Numbered from the stretch's first letter, positions 1-9,229 are shown. The stretch: 52,679 nucleotides of DNA from UBA4416 sp046594225 (GCA_046594225.1 JBKJPW010000163.1:1-52679); one strand, 5' to 3'. Program-made: numbers and translations. The notes: a model not told the origin generated them from the sequence alone.

Positions 1-77
1 ATGAAAAATTAGGCTAAGTAAATTAGCTATTAACAAAACACTAATTAATTACCGAAACTTATTAACGATAAATTTAA

Positions 78-86
78 TTATACACA
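78..86 (+). promoter_or_regulatory. DnaA box (TTATACACA)
   Basis: Perfect match to the general DnaA box TTATNCACA. It lies 92 bp from an identical box at 170-178 in the same orientation, in an AT-rich non-coding stretch. One copy by chance would be unremarkable genome-wide; two in under 300 bp are not expected. Whether DnaA binds here is inferred. Confidence 0.45.
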
Positions 87-169
87 GTAATTTTGTTAAT
101 TAGCATTGTATATAAAACACTCATTATCAGCTTGTGTTGTTATGAGTGTTAATTAACGTTGATTACTAC

Positions 170-178
170 TTATACACA
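170..178 (+). promoter_or_regulatory. DnaA box (TTATACACA)
   Basis: Second perfect TTATNCACA match, same strand and same variable base as the copy at 78-86. It lies about 50 bp before the long hairpin at 226-264. Confidence 0.45.
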
Positions 179-225
179 TTATTAGTTTTATTTGACCATA
201 TAATATATAGAAAAAACTTATTTGT

Positions 226-264
226 AACACTTAATTTTATTACAAAGTAATAAAATTAAGTGTT
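226..264. repeat. Long perfect hairpin (18-bp stem, 3-nt loop)
   Basis: Arms 226-243 and 247-264 are perfectly complementary around an AAA loop. The stem is almost all A/T and ends 20 bp before the ATG at 285. It could be a 5'-UTR structure of the gene at 285 or the 3' end of a transcript entering from the left; no run of T clearly follows it on the plus strand. Confidence 0.6.
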
Positions 265-284
265 TAACCTTTAAAAACAATCAA

Positions 285-1595
285 ATGAAGAAATTAATTT
301 TAAGCTGCTTTATTGTAGGATCTTTTATTTCAAATGCTCAAGAAGAAGATAATGAAGATTTTTTTATTTTTAAAGACGATAAGTATACAATTTCTATAAT
401 GCAGGCTGATGGTTATTTAACACCACCATTGAGAATAGAAAAAGTAGATATAAAAACAAAAAAAGCACTTTATCAAGTTAATCTTAATATACCAGATAAA
501 ACTAAAGATGAAATGACATTGTTGCCATATAATAAAACATCAACAGTAATAATTGATAACTACATACATATTATTTATGACGTATTTGATAAGAAAGCAA
601 GTTTTAAAAAATGTTATGTAAAAACTTTAGGTATTAATGGAGCTGTTTTAAGCAACCCAATTCAATTATCAGAATCACCATGTAAATCTAAATACACAAT
701 TGGATTTACAATTTACCGTATAGTATATTCGCCCGATAAATCAAAATTTGCTTTATTGTTAGATAATTTTGTAGAAAAAGTTTTTATTGAACCTACTATT
801 ACAATTTTTGATACTAAAAAAGCAACAGCACTTTCAACAAAAAAATTAAAATCGGTTTACAATGGTAATATGGCACAAATAGACCCATACAATAATTTTA
901 AATTAGATAATGCCGGAAATATATCGTTAATTTTTAATACCTATAAAGAAAATACAAAAGATTTAATAAAGTCTTATAAAGGCGACATTCCGTTTGCAGA
1001 AAACGATATAAAAAACATAAAAGAAGTTGGTGATAATTTTTCGGTTAATTCTACTGGAGAGGCGGCTACATCCGAACAGGGACGTTTTTATAATTCTTAT
1101 GAAGATTATTTAAAAAATAAACCAGCAAATGATATTAGAATAAAAAGAGGAAGTCATGTTTGGGGAACATTAGGTGGAGAAGCGTTAAGAATTATTGATA
1201 AAAATGGTGAAGTTGATAGAAGGAGTCTTTCTAAATTACCAACATCATTATTTACTTATGGAGGAGATGGTTCAGGTGGCGTGAGTTTACATAGAGAAAA
1301 TAATGGGTATTTATATTATATAATGCGAGTAGGTAATATTTGTTTATACTCACATATAGAAAACACTGGAAATGGTGGAACAAAAGATGTTTTATATTAC
1401 TCTGAGGGAGGTATAAACGCTGATATTGATAAATTTAAAGAAAAATTTTTAGAAGATAAATTAGAAGCAACTGGCTTATTAGAATCTTACAAAAAAGACG
1501 CTCCTAAGCGCGAATTTAAAGATGATAAAAGCGATTATTACACCAAAGAAGTTGAAAGATATTTGAAATACATTGACATTTTAAATAAAAAATAA
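285..1595 (+). CDS. Exported protein of unknown function
   Basis: 436 residues. The first about 18 residues form a typical Sec signal peptide (charged KK, hydrophobic core, cleavage near SNA/Q), so the protein is probably periplasmic or surface-exposed. The mature part is rich in Lys, Asp, Asn and Tyr, with alternating short hydrophobic stretches that suggest a mostly beta structure. No lipobox and no type IX sorting domain are visible. I do not recognise a family. It stands alone between the AT-rich leader and a strong terminator and is probably monocistronic. The ATG start is supported by the signal peptide beginning there. Confidence 0.85.
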   Translation: MKKLILSCFIVGSFISNAQEEDNEDFFIFKDDKYTISIMQADGYLTPPLRIEKVDIKTKKALYQVNLNIPDKTKDEMTLLPYNKTSTVIIDNYIHIIYDVFDKKASFKKCYVKTLGINGAVLSNPIQLSESPCKSKYTIGFTIYRIVYSPDKSKFALLLDNFVEKVFIEPTITIFDTKKATALSTKKLKSVYNGNMAQIDPYNNFKLDNAGNISLIFNTYKENTKDLIKSYKGDIPFAENDIKNIKEVGDNFSVNSTGEAATSEQGRFYNSYEDYLKNKPANDIRIKRGSHVWGTLGGEALRIIDKNGEVDRRSLSKLPTSLFTYGGDGSGGVSLHRENNGYLYYIMRVGNICLYSHIENTGNGGTKDVLYYSEGGINADIDKFKEKFLEDKLEATGLLESYKKDAPKREFKDDKSDYYTKEVERYLKYIDILNKK

Positions 1596-1596
1596 A

Positions 1597-1636
1597 AAAA
1601 GACGGTTATCAAATTTTGATAGCCGTTTTATTTTTA
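1597..1636 (+). terminator. Rho-independent terminator
   Basis: Twelve-bp stem (1602-1613 with 1615-1626, one G-T pair) followed by a T-rich tract. It lies right after the stop of the gene at 285 and before rpiB. Confidence 0.8.
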
Positions 1637-1660
1637 ACTTTACTCAATAATTTAATAAAT

Positions 1661-2092
1661 ATGAAAATTGCAATAGGTAGCGACCACGCTGGGTTTGAAC
1701 TAAAAGAAGTACTAATATCGTATTTAAAAATAAAAAATATTGATGTTGTTGATAAAGGTTGTTATAGTTTAGAACGCGCAGATTATCCAGATGCAGCTCA
1801 CGCAGTAGCTACTGCTGTTACTAATAATGAAGTTACTTTTGGTATATTAATGTGTGGTAGTGGTAATGGCATTAATATGAGTGCAAATAAACACGCTGGA
1901 ATTAGAGCAGCTTTATGCTGGAATTCTGAAATTTCGGCGCTATCGCGCCAGCATAATGATGCTAATATATTAACGCTTCCGGCAAGATATATAAGTGTAG
2001 AAGAAGCTAAAAAATGCATAGACGCTTTTTTAACTGAACAATTTGAAGGCGGAAGACATGCCGACAGAATAAAAAAGATAGACGCGTGCTAA
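1661..2092 (+). CDS. rpiB: Ribose-5-phosphate isomerase B
   Basis: Interconverts ribose 5-phosphate and ribulose 5-phosphate in the pentose phosphate pathway (cytosolic RpiB/LacAB family). The protein starts MKIAIGSDHAGFELK, the family's N-terminal signature, and has the CGSGNGINMSANK phosphate-binding segment near residue 65 and NDANILTLPARYI near residue 100. About 143 residues, normal for RpiB. The frame is open upstream to 1616, but the ATG at 1661 is where family homology begins and the upstream part overlaps the terminator. Its last 7 bases overlap the GTG start of the next gene, so the two are probably translationally coupled. Confidence 0.95.
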   Translation: MKIAIGSDHAGFELKEVLISYLKIKNIDVVDKGCYSLERADYPDAAHAVATAVTNNEVTFGILMCGSGNGINMSANKHAGIRAALCWNSEISALSRQHNDANILTLPARYISVEEAKKCIDAFLTEQFEGGRHADRIKKIDAC

Positions 2093-3627
2093 ATGCAATC
2101 AAAACATATTTTAAAAAAGAAACTACATTAAACGGTTTCTTTTTTTTATTTATATTCTTTATTCTACTTCAACGCCTTTTCCTTTTTTTAACCGTAAATG
2201 TTGATTGTATTGATAATGATCAAGTGGTGATGTGGTCTGGCGCTAAACATTTTTCTCAAGGTTTGTTTTATGTGCCGCGTTATTATGGGCAAGATTATAA
2301 TACCATGATGGAAGGCTTATTTGCAGTGCCTTTTATAATATGTGGTGTTCCTGTGTATTATGCAGTACCAATGGCCACTCACATTATCTTTTTAACCCCT
2401 TTTTTGTTTACGGCCCTTTATCTATTCAAAAAACAAAAAAAAGAACAGGCAATTTTTGTATTAGCAATTTTATTATGTATGCCTGTTGGATTTGATATTA
2501 TGACATCTATACCAAGAGGCTTTGTAACGGGATTGTTTTTTACCAGTTTATTTGTGGTGAGTTTATTGAATCCAAAAAATTATAAATATATTTTAATAAA
2601 TACCTTTTTAGCATATGTAGGTTATTTGGTGAGTCAAAATTCTGTAATTGTAAGTCTTCCGTTTTTGTTTTATCTATTCTTAATTAATTATAAGGACAAA
2701 ACGTATTATATCTATTCAGTAATAGGCTTACTATTAGCGCTACCGATTGATTATTTATTAAATCACTTTTATATAGCAAACCCTAATTATGTATTATATG
2801 GACTTACCAACGAATATTCGTTTGAATACTTTAAAGAGGCTATTCTTAATTTAGGTAAGCGATTTGCACATATTGGTTTTTTTATGGAAGAAACAAGTAT
2901 CATTGTATTAATTACATTTATCGCTTTAGGTATTTTATTGTATAAGAAAAACCAAAAATTGTTTTTTTCTTATATGTTGTTTTTAGGTATTATCGTTTTT
3001 TCTTTTTTTTCAAGCAAGGTGAGTGATGGAATTGTTTGGCCTTTTTATTCCTATAGTCGTATGTATTTAGGTTTCCCAATATTTTTTTATTTAATGATAA
3101 TAAACCTTGATATAGATTTCAAGAAAACGACTTGGCTATTAATCCCAACGGTTTTAGTATTTACTTTATTTAAGGAGGCTACATTTAAAACATCATTAGC
3201 ATATCATGTTCAGGAAAAAATGTGGGGCCACGTGCATTTAAACACGCTCAAGGAAATTACCGATGCGCTTGATACGTATAAGAAAATGTGCAAGGAGCAG
3301 CAGGTTTCTGATTTTGTAATTGTAAATAGTGCGTGGCACGACGACGAAATAAATTATGCGGGACCGGCTATTTACGATGACTTTCCAAGCACATTTAAAC
3401 CATCATTCGAAAGGCGAACCTGGAGAATTTTAGAGGAAACAAAGGCGGTTCATAAATCGTTTATTATATATACCGGCGACTATAATTATGATAAATATAT
3501 TATAGAAAATTTTAAAGACGTAGAAATAAGCAGACTAGATGATTATGGATTGTTTTTAATTAAAAACAACAAACGCACAACGGTTGATTTTATAAAGCAC
3601 ATAAACGCCTTAACCGACGGTTTTTAA
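2086..3627 (+). CDS. Polytopic membrane protein, GT-C glycosyltransferase-like
   Basis: 513 residues with about ten hydrophobic segments in the first 370 residues and a soluble C-terminal part of about 140 residues. The first membrane segment is followed by an acidic loop (DCIDNDQVVMWSGAKHF) and an aromatic loop, the layout of GT-C fold (PMT/ArnT-like) enzymes that use lipid-linked sugars; this assignment is by architecture only. It starts with GTG inside the end of rpiB: the upstream in-frame stop at 2044-2046 and the lack of an ATG in between leave GTG 2086 as the only reasonable start for the first membrane helix. Confidence 0.7.
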   Translation: MLNAIKTYFKKETTLNGFFFLFIFFILLQRLFLFLTVNVDCIDNDQVVMWSGAKHFSQGLFYVPRYYGQDYNTMMEGLFAVPFIICGVPVYYAVPMATHIIFLTPFLFTALYLFKKQKKEQAIFVLAILLCMPVGFDIMTSIPRGFVTGLFFTSLFVVSLLNPKNYKYILINTFLAYVGYLVSQNSVIVSLPFLFYLFLINYKDKTYYIYSVIGLLLALPIDYLLNHFYIANPNYVLYGLTNEYSFEYFKEAILNLGKRFAHIGFFMEETSIIVLITFIALGILLYKKNQKLFFSYMLFLGIIVFSFFSSKVSDGIVWPFYSYSRMYLGFPIFFYLMIINLDIDFKKTTWLLIPTVLVFTLFKEATFKTSLAYHVQEKMWGHVHLNTLKEITDALDTYKKMCKEQQVSDFVIVNSAWHDDEINYAGPAIYDDFPSTFKPSFERRTWRILEETKAVHKSFIIYTGDYNYDKYIIENFKDVEISRLDDYGLFLIKNNKRTTVDFIKHINALTDGF

Positions 3628-3680
3628 AACAATTTACTTTAAGTCTCTAAAACACCAGTTTTATGGGGCTTTTCTGCTTC

Positions 3681-3697
3681 TTAACAATTTGATAACA
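3681..3697 (+). promoter_or_regulatory. PHO-box-like direct repeat upstream of the phosphate porin
   Basis: TTAACA at 3681-3686 and ATAACA at 3692-3697, spaced exactly 11 bp start to start. This matches the tandem-repeat geometry of PhoB/PhoP boxes; the Bacillus PhoP box is TTAACA-like with 5-bp spacers. A TAATATTG sequence (one mismatch to TAnnTTTG) follows at 3715-3722, so the box would sit over the -35 region. Function is inferred from the phosphate-transport gene downstream. Confidence 0.5.
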
Positions 3698-3758
3698 TTA
3701 AAAACATGTAAATCTAATATTGCGGTAATTATTTCGCTGTCGTTAATATTAAATATAC

Positions 3759-5051
3759 ATGAAAAATAACTTTACTTTACTTTTGGTTTCTGTTTTATTT
3801 ACAATCCAGGGCATTTCTCAAGAAACCACAGGTGTCTCTAACGATTCTTTATTAAAATACTTAACGGATTTAAGAAAAGAGGTGCAGGATTTAAAAAACA
3901 ATAAAACTTCATCAACATCAACTTTTACTGTTTCCGAAAAAAAAACAAACTGGTACGATAAAATACAGGTACGTGGTTATGTACAAGTAAGGTATAATCG
4001 TTTGTTTGAAACAAATCCAGATTTAAAAAGCGATCAAGGAGATAAATCTATCGGAAACTTTGGTGGTTTTTTTATCAGAAGAAATCGTTTGATTTTGAGT
4101 GGACAAGTGAACGAACACGTCTATTTTTATATTCAGCCAGATTTTGCTTCTTCAGCTTCTACAACAGGATTGCATTTTGCTCAAATTAGAGACGCCTACT
4201 TTGATGTTTCTATTGATAATAAAAAAGAATTTAGATTTAGAGTTGGACAAAGTAAAGTCCCTTATGGTTTCGAAAATATGCAATCAAGCCAAAACAGATT
4301 ACCGTTGGATAGAAATGACGCCCTTAATAGTGCGGTTGCAAACGAACGCGATTTAGGAGTATTTTTTTATTATGCCCCACAAAAAGTAAGAGAATTATAT
4401 GCATCGTTAGTAAACGATGGCTTAAAGGGCTCGGGAGATTACGGTGTTGTTGGATTTGGCTTGTATAATGGACAAACGGCCAATAAACCAGAAATAAATA
4501 ATAATTCGCATTGGGTAGCAAGGCTATCATACCCTTTTAAATTATGGAATCAAATTATTGAGCCAGGTGTTCAAATGTATAGTGGGCAATATAAATTAGA
4601 CCAAACTTCTACCGGCGTAAAGAAAAATAAAAGTTTAGAGTATTTAGACGAAAGAGTGGCGGGTTCATTTGTTTTATATCCAAAACCATTTGGTATTCAG
4701 GCAGAATATAATGTTGGAAAAGGCCCTCAGTATGATTATTTATTAGATTCTATTTCTACAAAAAATTTAAAAGGAGGTTATGTAACCTTAAGTTATTTAA
4801 TTAAACTAAAAAAACAAGTTTTAATACCATTTGCAAGGTATACAAATTATGAAGGCGGTAAAAAATTTGAATTAGATGCCAGAGCTTATAAAGTGGAAGA
4901 GTTTGAGGGAGGAATAGAATATCAACCATTAAAACAATTAGAAGTGGTAGTTAGTTGGGTTCATTCCTCAAAATGGACTTCAGATAGAGCAAAAAAAGAC
5001 AATTACCAAGTGGGTTCGTTTTTAAGAGTGCAATGTCAATTAAACTTTTAA
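3759..5051 (+). CDS. Phosphate-selective porin OprP/OprO-type
   Basis: 430-residue outer-membrane beta-barrel of the Porin_O_P family. It has a signal peptide (residues 1-20, ending GISQ), a short coiled-coil/linker (DLRKEVQDLKN) like the periplasmic helix of many Bacteroidota porins, then a barrel from about residue 65 with family features such as GGFFIRRNRLILSG, FRVGQSKVPYGFEN and NERDLGVFF. It ends in an aromatic-rich strand with a terminal Phe (QCQLNF), as expected for Bam insertion. It likely lets phosphate across the outer membrane for the PiT transporter next door. PHO-box-like repeats lie upstream of both genes. Confidence 0.88.
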   Translation: MKNNFTLLLVSVLFTIQGISQETTGVSNDSLLKYLTDLRKEVQDLKNNKTSSTSTFTVSEKKTNWYDKIQVRGYVQVRYNRLFETNPDLKSDQGDKSIGNFGGFFIRRNRLILSGQVNEHVYFYIQPDFASSASTTGLHFAQIRDAYFDVSIDNKKEFRFRVGQSKVPYGFENMQSSQNRLPLDRNDALNSAVANERDLGVFFYYAPQKVRELYASLVNDGLKGSGDYGVVGFGLYNGQTANKPEINNNSHWVARLSYPFKLWNQIIEPGVQMYSGQYKLDQTSTGVKKNKSLEYLDERVAGSFVLYPKPFGIQAEYNVGKGPQYDYLLDSISTKNLKGGYVTLSYLIKLKKQVLIPFARYTNYEGGKKFELDARAYKVEEFEGGIEYQPLKQLEVVVSWVHSSKWTSDRAKKDNYQVGSFLRVQCQLNF

Positions 5052-5052
5052 C

Positions 5053-5069
5053 TTAACATTAACTTAACA
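5053..5069 (+). promoter_or_regulatory. PHO-box-like direct repeat upstream of the PiT transporter
   Basis: Two perfect TTAACA hexamers at 5053-5058 and 5064-5069, spaced exactly 11 bp, both preceded by C; a third TTAACA lies at 5081-5086, out of phase. TACTTTTA at 5090-5097 (one mismatch to TAnnTTTG) is the likely -7 element. The arrangement mirrors that upstream of the porin. Confidence 0.55.
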
Positions 5070-5110
5070 TAGCTAAAAGCTTAACAGCTTACTTTTACAA
5101 AAAAACTAAT

Positions 5111-6505
5111 ATGACAACAACATTAATAATCTTTTTAGTAATCTGCTTATTATTAGCGTGTACTTTCGAATTTGTAAACGGGTTTCATGATACGGCAAAC
5201 GCAGTAGCAACTGTAATTTATACAAACTCTATGAAACCAACCACAGCGGTTGTGTATAGTGGTATTTTAAATTTTTTAGGCGTAATGACTGGTGGAATTG
5301 CGGTAGCCATGGGAATTGTTAACTTATTACCTATGGAAGTGTTGGTAGACAGCAACGTATATCACGGTATTGCTATGATTTTAGCTTTATTATTATCAGC
5401 GATTATCTGGAACTTAGGAACCTGGTATTTTGGTTTACCCGCATCAAGTTCACACACATTAATAGGATCCATTATTGGTATTGGTTTAGCCTTTTATTTT
5501 TTACCAGATAGCGTTGGCGGAAGTGCTGTAAACTGGGACAAAGCAAAAGATACGGGTTTAGCCTTGTTAATTTCGCCATTAGCTGGTTTTACCGTAGCTA
5601 TTTTAATGATGTTTATTTTTAAACGCTTAGTAAAAAATGAAATTATATATAAAGAACCAATACCAGGAAAAATGCCTCCAATTTGGATTCGTATGTTGTT
5701 ATGGACAACTTGTGGTTTAGTAAGTTTTTTTCACGGACAAAACGATGGTCAAAAAGGAGTAGGTTTAGTGATGATGATTTTGATTGCTATTTTACCAGCA
5801 AGTTTTTCATTAGATTCAGAAATTAATTTACAAAGTGTTAATGCAAACGTTGCTGTAATCAATAAAATTATCTCTTCAACAGATACAACACAGTTTGGAA
5901 AAGAAGAATTTAAAAATTACACAACAATTAAAAAACAAGCTGCCCATTTCTCAGAAGCAACGGCAGGCAAAAATTTTTCAGAAGCAGTTGCTTTAACAGA
6001 TCGTTTTGAATTACGAAAAGACATCGTAAAAATCACGAAAAGCGCCGAAAAATTATTAAAGAGTGAAAACGTAGCAATTTCAAAAAACGACATCAACTCT
6101 TTAAAAACAGAAATTAAATCAGCTAAAAAATTAGTAGAATATGCGCCATCTTGGGTTATAATTATGATTTCAGTTTCATTAGGATTAGGAACAATGATTG
6201 GCTGGAAACGAATTGTAAAAACCATTGGCGAAAAAATTGGAAAACAACACATGAGTTATGCTCAGGGAGCATCCGCTGAAATAGTTGCATCTATGGGTAT
6301 TGGTGTGGCATCTGCTTATGGTGTTCCGGTTAGCACAACACACATGTTAAGTTCTGGTATTATGGGAAGCATGGTTGCAAAAAAAGGATTAAAAAATTTA
6401 CAACGCAAAACTATCACAAACATCTTTTTAGCCTGGGCATTAACTTTGCCTGTAACTATGATTTTATCAGGAGGTTTATTCTTATTGTTTAGAGCTATTT
6501 TATAG
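5111..6505 (+). CDS. pit: PiT-family inorganic phosphate transporter
   Basis: 464-residue inner-membrane symporter of the PHO4/PiT family. Both signature repeats are present: VNGFHDTANAVATVIYT near residue 22 with SSSHTLIG near 115, and the second half with FFHGQNDGQKGVG near 207 and GVPVSTTHMLSSGIMG near 405. Between the two halves is a soluble insert of about 100 residues (roughly 235-340), mostly charged helices, as in the longer PiT proteins. It probably moves phosphate that the upstream porin admits. The ATG at 5111 directly precedes the first membrane helix. Confidence 0.95.
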   Translation: MTTTLIIFLVICLLLACTFEFVNGFHDTANAVATVIYTNSMKPTTAVVYSGILNFLGVMTGGIAVAMGIVNLLPMEVLVDSNVYHGIAMILALLLSAIIWNLGTWYFGLPASSSHTLIGSIIGIGLAFYFLPDSVGGSAVNWDKAKDTGLALLISPLAGFTVAILMMFIFKRLVKNEIIYKEPIPGKMPPIWIRMLLWTTCGLVSFFHGQNDGQKGVGLVMMILIAILPASFSLDSEINLQSVNANVAVINKIISSTDTTQFGKEEFKNYTTIKKQAAHFSEATAGKNFSEAVALTDRFELRKDIVKITKSAEKLLKSENVAISKNDINSLKTEIKSAKKLVEYAPSWVIIMISVSLGLGTMIGWKRIVKTIGEKIGKQHMSYAQGASAEIVASMGIGVASAYGVPVSTTHMLSSGIMGSMVAKKGLKNLQRKTITNIFLAWALTLPVTMILSGGLFLLFRAIL

Positions 6506-6520
6506 GCAGTTTAGTTTAAT

Positions 6521-6560
6521 TGAAAAAGCCTCTTCTTTAATTATAGAAGAGGCTTTTTTC
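6521..6560. terminator. Bidirectional terminator between convergent genes
   Basis: GCCTCTTCT paired with AGAAGAGGC, with A-tract before and T-tract after (arms about 6523-6536 and 6545-6559). It serves the PiT gene on the plus strand and the response regulator on the minus strand. Confidence 0.9.
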
Positions 6561-6577
6561 TTTTAAGAAGAATAGAT

Positions 6578-7252
6578 TTAAAACTCGCTGATATACGAAA
6601 GCAATTCTTTGTTTTCGCTAATCCAAATAACCAAACTGTTATTGCGTGGCGGTAATTCTAATTTTTGACAAATACGTGAACGGTAATTCTCTACTGTTTT
6701 TTCTGATAAAAATAAAAGTTCCGAAATTTCCTTAGAAGTTTTATTTAGGCTAACTAATTTTAATGTTTTTAATTCGGCCTGGCTCAGTGTTTTTAAGCCC
6801 TCAACTAATTGTTGTTTTTTCTTGTCTTCAAGGGATAACTCTACGTTATAAGGTAACATCGCTGTGCCAATATAGTTTTCCCCATCAGCAACCGTATTCA
6901 CACAGTCCATAATTTCATCTACAGCATTATCCTTTAAAATATAACCCATGGCACCAGACAACATCGCATTTTTAATCATTTCCTTTTCCTGATACATGGT
7001 AAGGATAATGATTTTTGTAGCAGATTGTTCTTTGATAACATGCTTACAAACATCTAAGCCATTTGCCTCAGGCATATTGATATCTAAAATGGCGATATCT
7101 GGTTTTAATTTTAAAATTCCATCAATTGCTTCTGCACCATTATGGCATTCAATAATCTTTACTTTAGGAAAAGAATGTTGAAGTAAATCCATCAAGCCCT
7201 TTCTAAAAATAGGATGATCATCTGCAATTAATAATGTTTTAATTTGACTCAT
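6578..7252 (-). CDS. NarL/FixJ-family response regulator
   Basis: 224 residues. Receiver domain (1-120) with acidic pocket Asp11-Asp12, phosphoacceptor Asp57 (DIAILDINMP) and conserved Lys in YILKDN. The C-terminal LuxR-type HTH (about 155-215) includes TSKEISELLFLSEKTVENYRSRI. The start abuts the stop of the kinase gene at 7253 with no spacing, so the pair is one transcript and almost certainly a cognate two-component system. It should bind DNA as a dimer after phosphorylation; targets are unknown. Confidence 0.93.
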   Translation of the reverse strand: MSQIKTLLIADDHPIFRKGLMDLLQHSFPKVKIIECHNGAEAIDGILKLKPDIAILDINMPEANGLDVCKHVIKEQSATKIIILTMYQEKEMIKNAMLSGAMGYILKDNAVDEIMDCVNTVADGENYIGTAMLPYNVELSLEDKKKQQLVEGLKTLSQAELKTLKLVSLNKTSKEISELLFLSEKTVENYRSRICQKLELPPRNNSLVIWISENKELLSYISEF

Positions 7253-9229
7253 TTAAGATGCGCTGAATTTTAGTGTTAATTTAAAACTTTTATTCGTTTT
7301 ATCCTCAAAACTGACGCTTCCGTTAATAATTTTAGCCCTTTCTCTAATAGACAATAAACCTAAGCCGTTTTTTTGTTTTGACGACATGCCTATTCCGTTA
7401 TCTTGATAAACAACTATAAACTCACCACTTTTTTCAGTAATAGAAGTTTTTAATGCACTAGCCTTTGCGTGTTTGATGGTATTATTAGTACATTCTTGCA
7501 AAATACGATAAATATGTGTTTTGGTTTGAAGAGATAAGCTTTCTACTTTATCTGTCACATCAAAACTGCACTCTATTTTTGTGGAAGACTGTATATTTTC
7601 CATTAAACGTGCTACGGAACGAACGAGCCCAATTTTTTCTAAATAGGAAGGGTAAAGATTTTTCGAAATCTCGCGAGTTTGTTCTATTACTCTCGATAAT
7701 TCTGTTTCTAAAATTTTATGTTCACTATCTTGTTTTAAAACAGCTATTTTAGATTTTATCATGGATAAGGATTGACCAATATCATCATGTAAATCCATCG
7801 AAATTCTTAAACGATCTTCTTCAATATTTTCAATTAATTGTTGACTGAACGACGCTTGTTTTTCTCTGATTTTTAAAGAATATAAATAGTACACCGAACT
7901 GATTACTAATATTAAAACGATAAGAGAAATCCCAATCGACAACCATTTAAAAAATCGTTCATCCTGATGTTTTTGTTCTAATAAAAGATATTTTGATTTT
8001 TCTTTTTCTAACTCAACCTCTTTTTTCTGAACGTTATATTTTAATTGTAGCTCTTGAATTATTTTTCCATTAACGGTTTGATCGATGCTATCTTTTATTT
8101 TGCGATAAGATAAAAAATTGCCTAGCGCTTTTTTATAGTCTTTTTCTGATTCTTCAATTCGATACAATAATAAATTATAGGAAGCTTCATCCTCTAGGCT
8201 GTTTGTTTTAGTAAAAATGGCTTTCGATAATTCAAGTGTTTCGCGAGCTTCTTTATTTCTATTAAGCCCAACAAGAACATCTGTTTTTTCTAAATAAGCT
8301 TTGGTCAGTTCTTTTTTTAAGGAATGATTTTTTAAAACAGAAATAGCCGAATCGGTGTAGGCTAAAGCAAATTCTTTTTTGTTAGAGTTATTAAATGCAG
8401 ATGCAAGATTTATAAATGCAGCGGATAATTCTCTAGGATGATTATTTGTACGCGTGTAATTAATGACTTCAGCAAATATTTTTAAAGCCGTATCAATTTT
8501 ATTTTTAGTAACATAAATTAAACAAATATTAATTTTAATGTGGCTGGCCAAATTCCTATCGTTTTCTTTTTTAGCTGATTCTAAACCCTTTTCAAAGTCA
8601 ACTAAAGCATCGTCGGTTTGATTTGAAAACAATTTTATTAAACCTAAATTGTTTTTAAACACAGCGGGATAATGTGGTATTGCATGAGACTCAGAAAAAG
8701 CTAAGCCCTCAATATATAATTCGGCCGCTTCTTGAAGTTGATTTTTTGATTCTTTGATAATGCCTAATAAATTTAGCAACTCAGCATGGTTTTCGTAGTC
8801 TTTGTTTTGTTTTGTTTCAAGAAGTAGATTAAGAAGATCTTGTTCGGCGCCTTCGTTTATTCCTAATTCATAATCAATAAACATTAAGCGAATATCAGCT
8901 AAGGTTTCAATGTGTTTATTAGAAAACGTTTGAGCTTTTAATTTAGCTTTTTCGAAATAAGCTTTTGCTCGATCGATATTACGAGTATAGTAAAAGTAAT
9001 TACTATAATATATGTACACTTCTGCTTCTGCTCCTTTGTGTTGTGTTTGAGCAGCCTTTAGAATAGTTTGTTGGCCAATTCTAAATAAAGTAACAGAATC
9101 TCCAAAAGATGCCTCTTTTACATCTTTCAACAATTTATTTAATTCCGCAGAATATTGCCCATAACCATCGGTAAAAAGGCCTGAAACAAACAACAGAAAA
9201 TATATAAAACGTTTAATGGTTAGATTCAT
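7253..9229 (-). CDS. TPR-containing sensor histidine kinase (HisKA_3)
   Basis: About 658 residues: signal peptide, a periplasmic array of TPR-like repeats (about 30-380), a coiled coil, a membrane helix near residue 430, a HisKA_3 dimerisation domain with the phospho-acceptor His in DLHDDIGQSL, and a HATPase_c domain with N box (ECTNNTIKHAKA) and G boxes (DNGIGM, GLGLLSIRERA). The frame is open to an ATG at 9262, but a TATATTTG promoter-like box lies only 2 bp upstream of that codon; Met12 (9229) starts a clean signal peptide and is preferred. Partner of the response regulator at 6578. Confidence 0.88.
   Translation of the reverse strand: MNLTIKRFIYFLLFVSGLFTDGYGQYSAELNKLLKDVKEASFGDSVTLFRIGQQTILKAAQTQHKGAEAEVYIYYSNYFYYTRNIDRAKAYFEKAKLKAQTFSNKHIETLADIRLMFIDYELGINEGAEQDLLNLLLETKQNKDYENHAELLNLLGIIKESKNQLQEAAELYIEGLAFSESHAIPHYPAVFKNNLGLIKLFSNQTDDALVDFEKGLESAKKENDRNLASHIKINICLIYVTKNKIDTALKIFAEVINYTRTNNHPRELSAAFINLASAFNNSNKKEFALAYTDSAISVLKNHSLKKELTKAYLEKTDVLVGLNRNKEARETLELSKAIFTKTNSLEDEASYNLLLYRIEESEKDYKKALGNFLSYRKIKDSIDQTVNGKIIQELQLKYNVQKKEVELEKEKSKYLLLEQKHQDERFFKWLSIGISLIVLILVISSVYYLYSLKIREKQASFSQQLIENIEEDRLRISMDLHDDIGQSLSMIKSKIAVLKQDSEHKILETELSRVIEQTREISKNLYPSYLEKIGLVRSVARLMENIQSSTKIECSFDVTDKVESLSLQTKTHIYRILQECTNNTIKHAKASALKTSITEKSGEFIVVYQDNGIGMSSKQKNGLGLLSIRERAKIINGSVSFEDKTNKSFKLTLKFSAS

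Larger units (their letters stand above)
1..284. other. AT-rich leader region without a gene
   Basis: No coding region is visible before the ATG at 285. The stretch is extremely AT-rich. It contains two perfect DnaA boxes, a near-match box at 107-115 (TTATATACA on the minus strand), a 9-bp inverted repeat (116-124 with 142-150), a TAnnTTTG motif at 88-95 and a long hairpin at 226-264. The dense repeats suggest a regulatory or replication-related segment, not decayed coding sequence. Confidence 0.6.
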
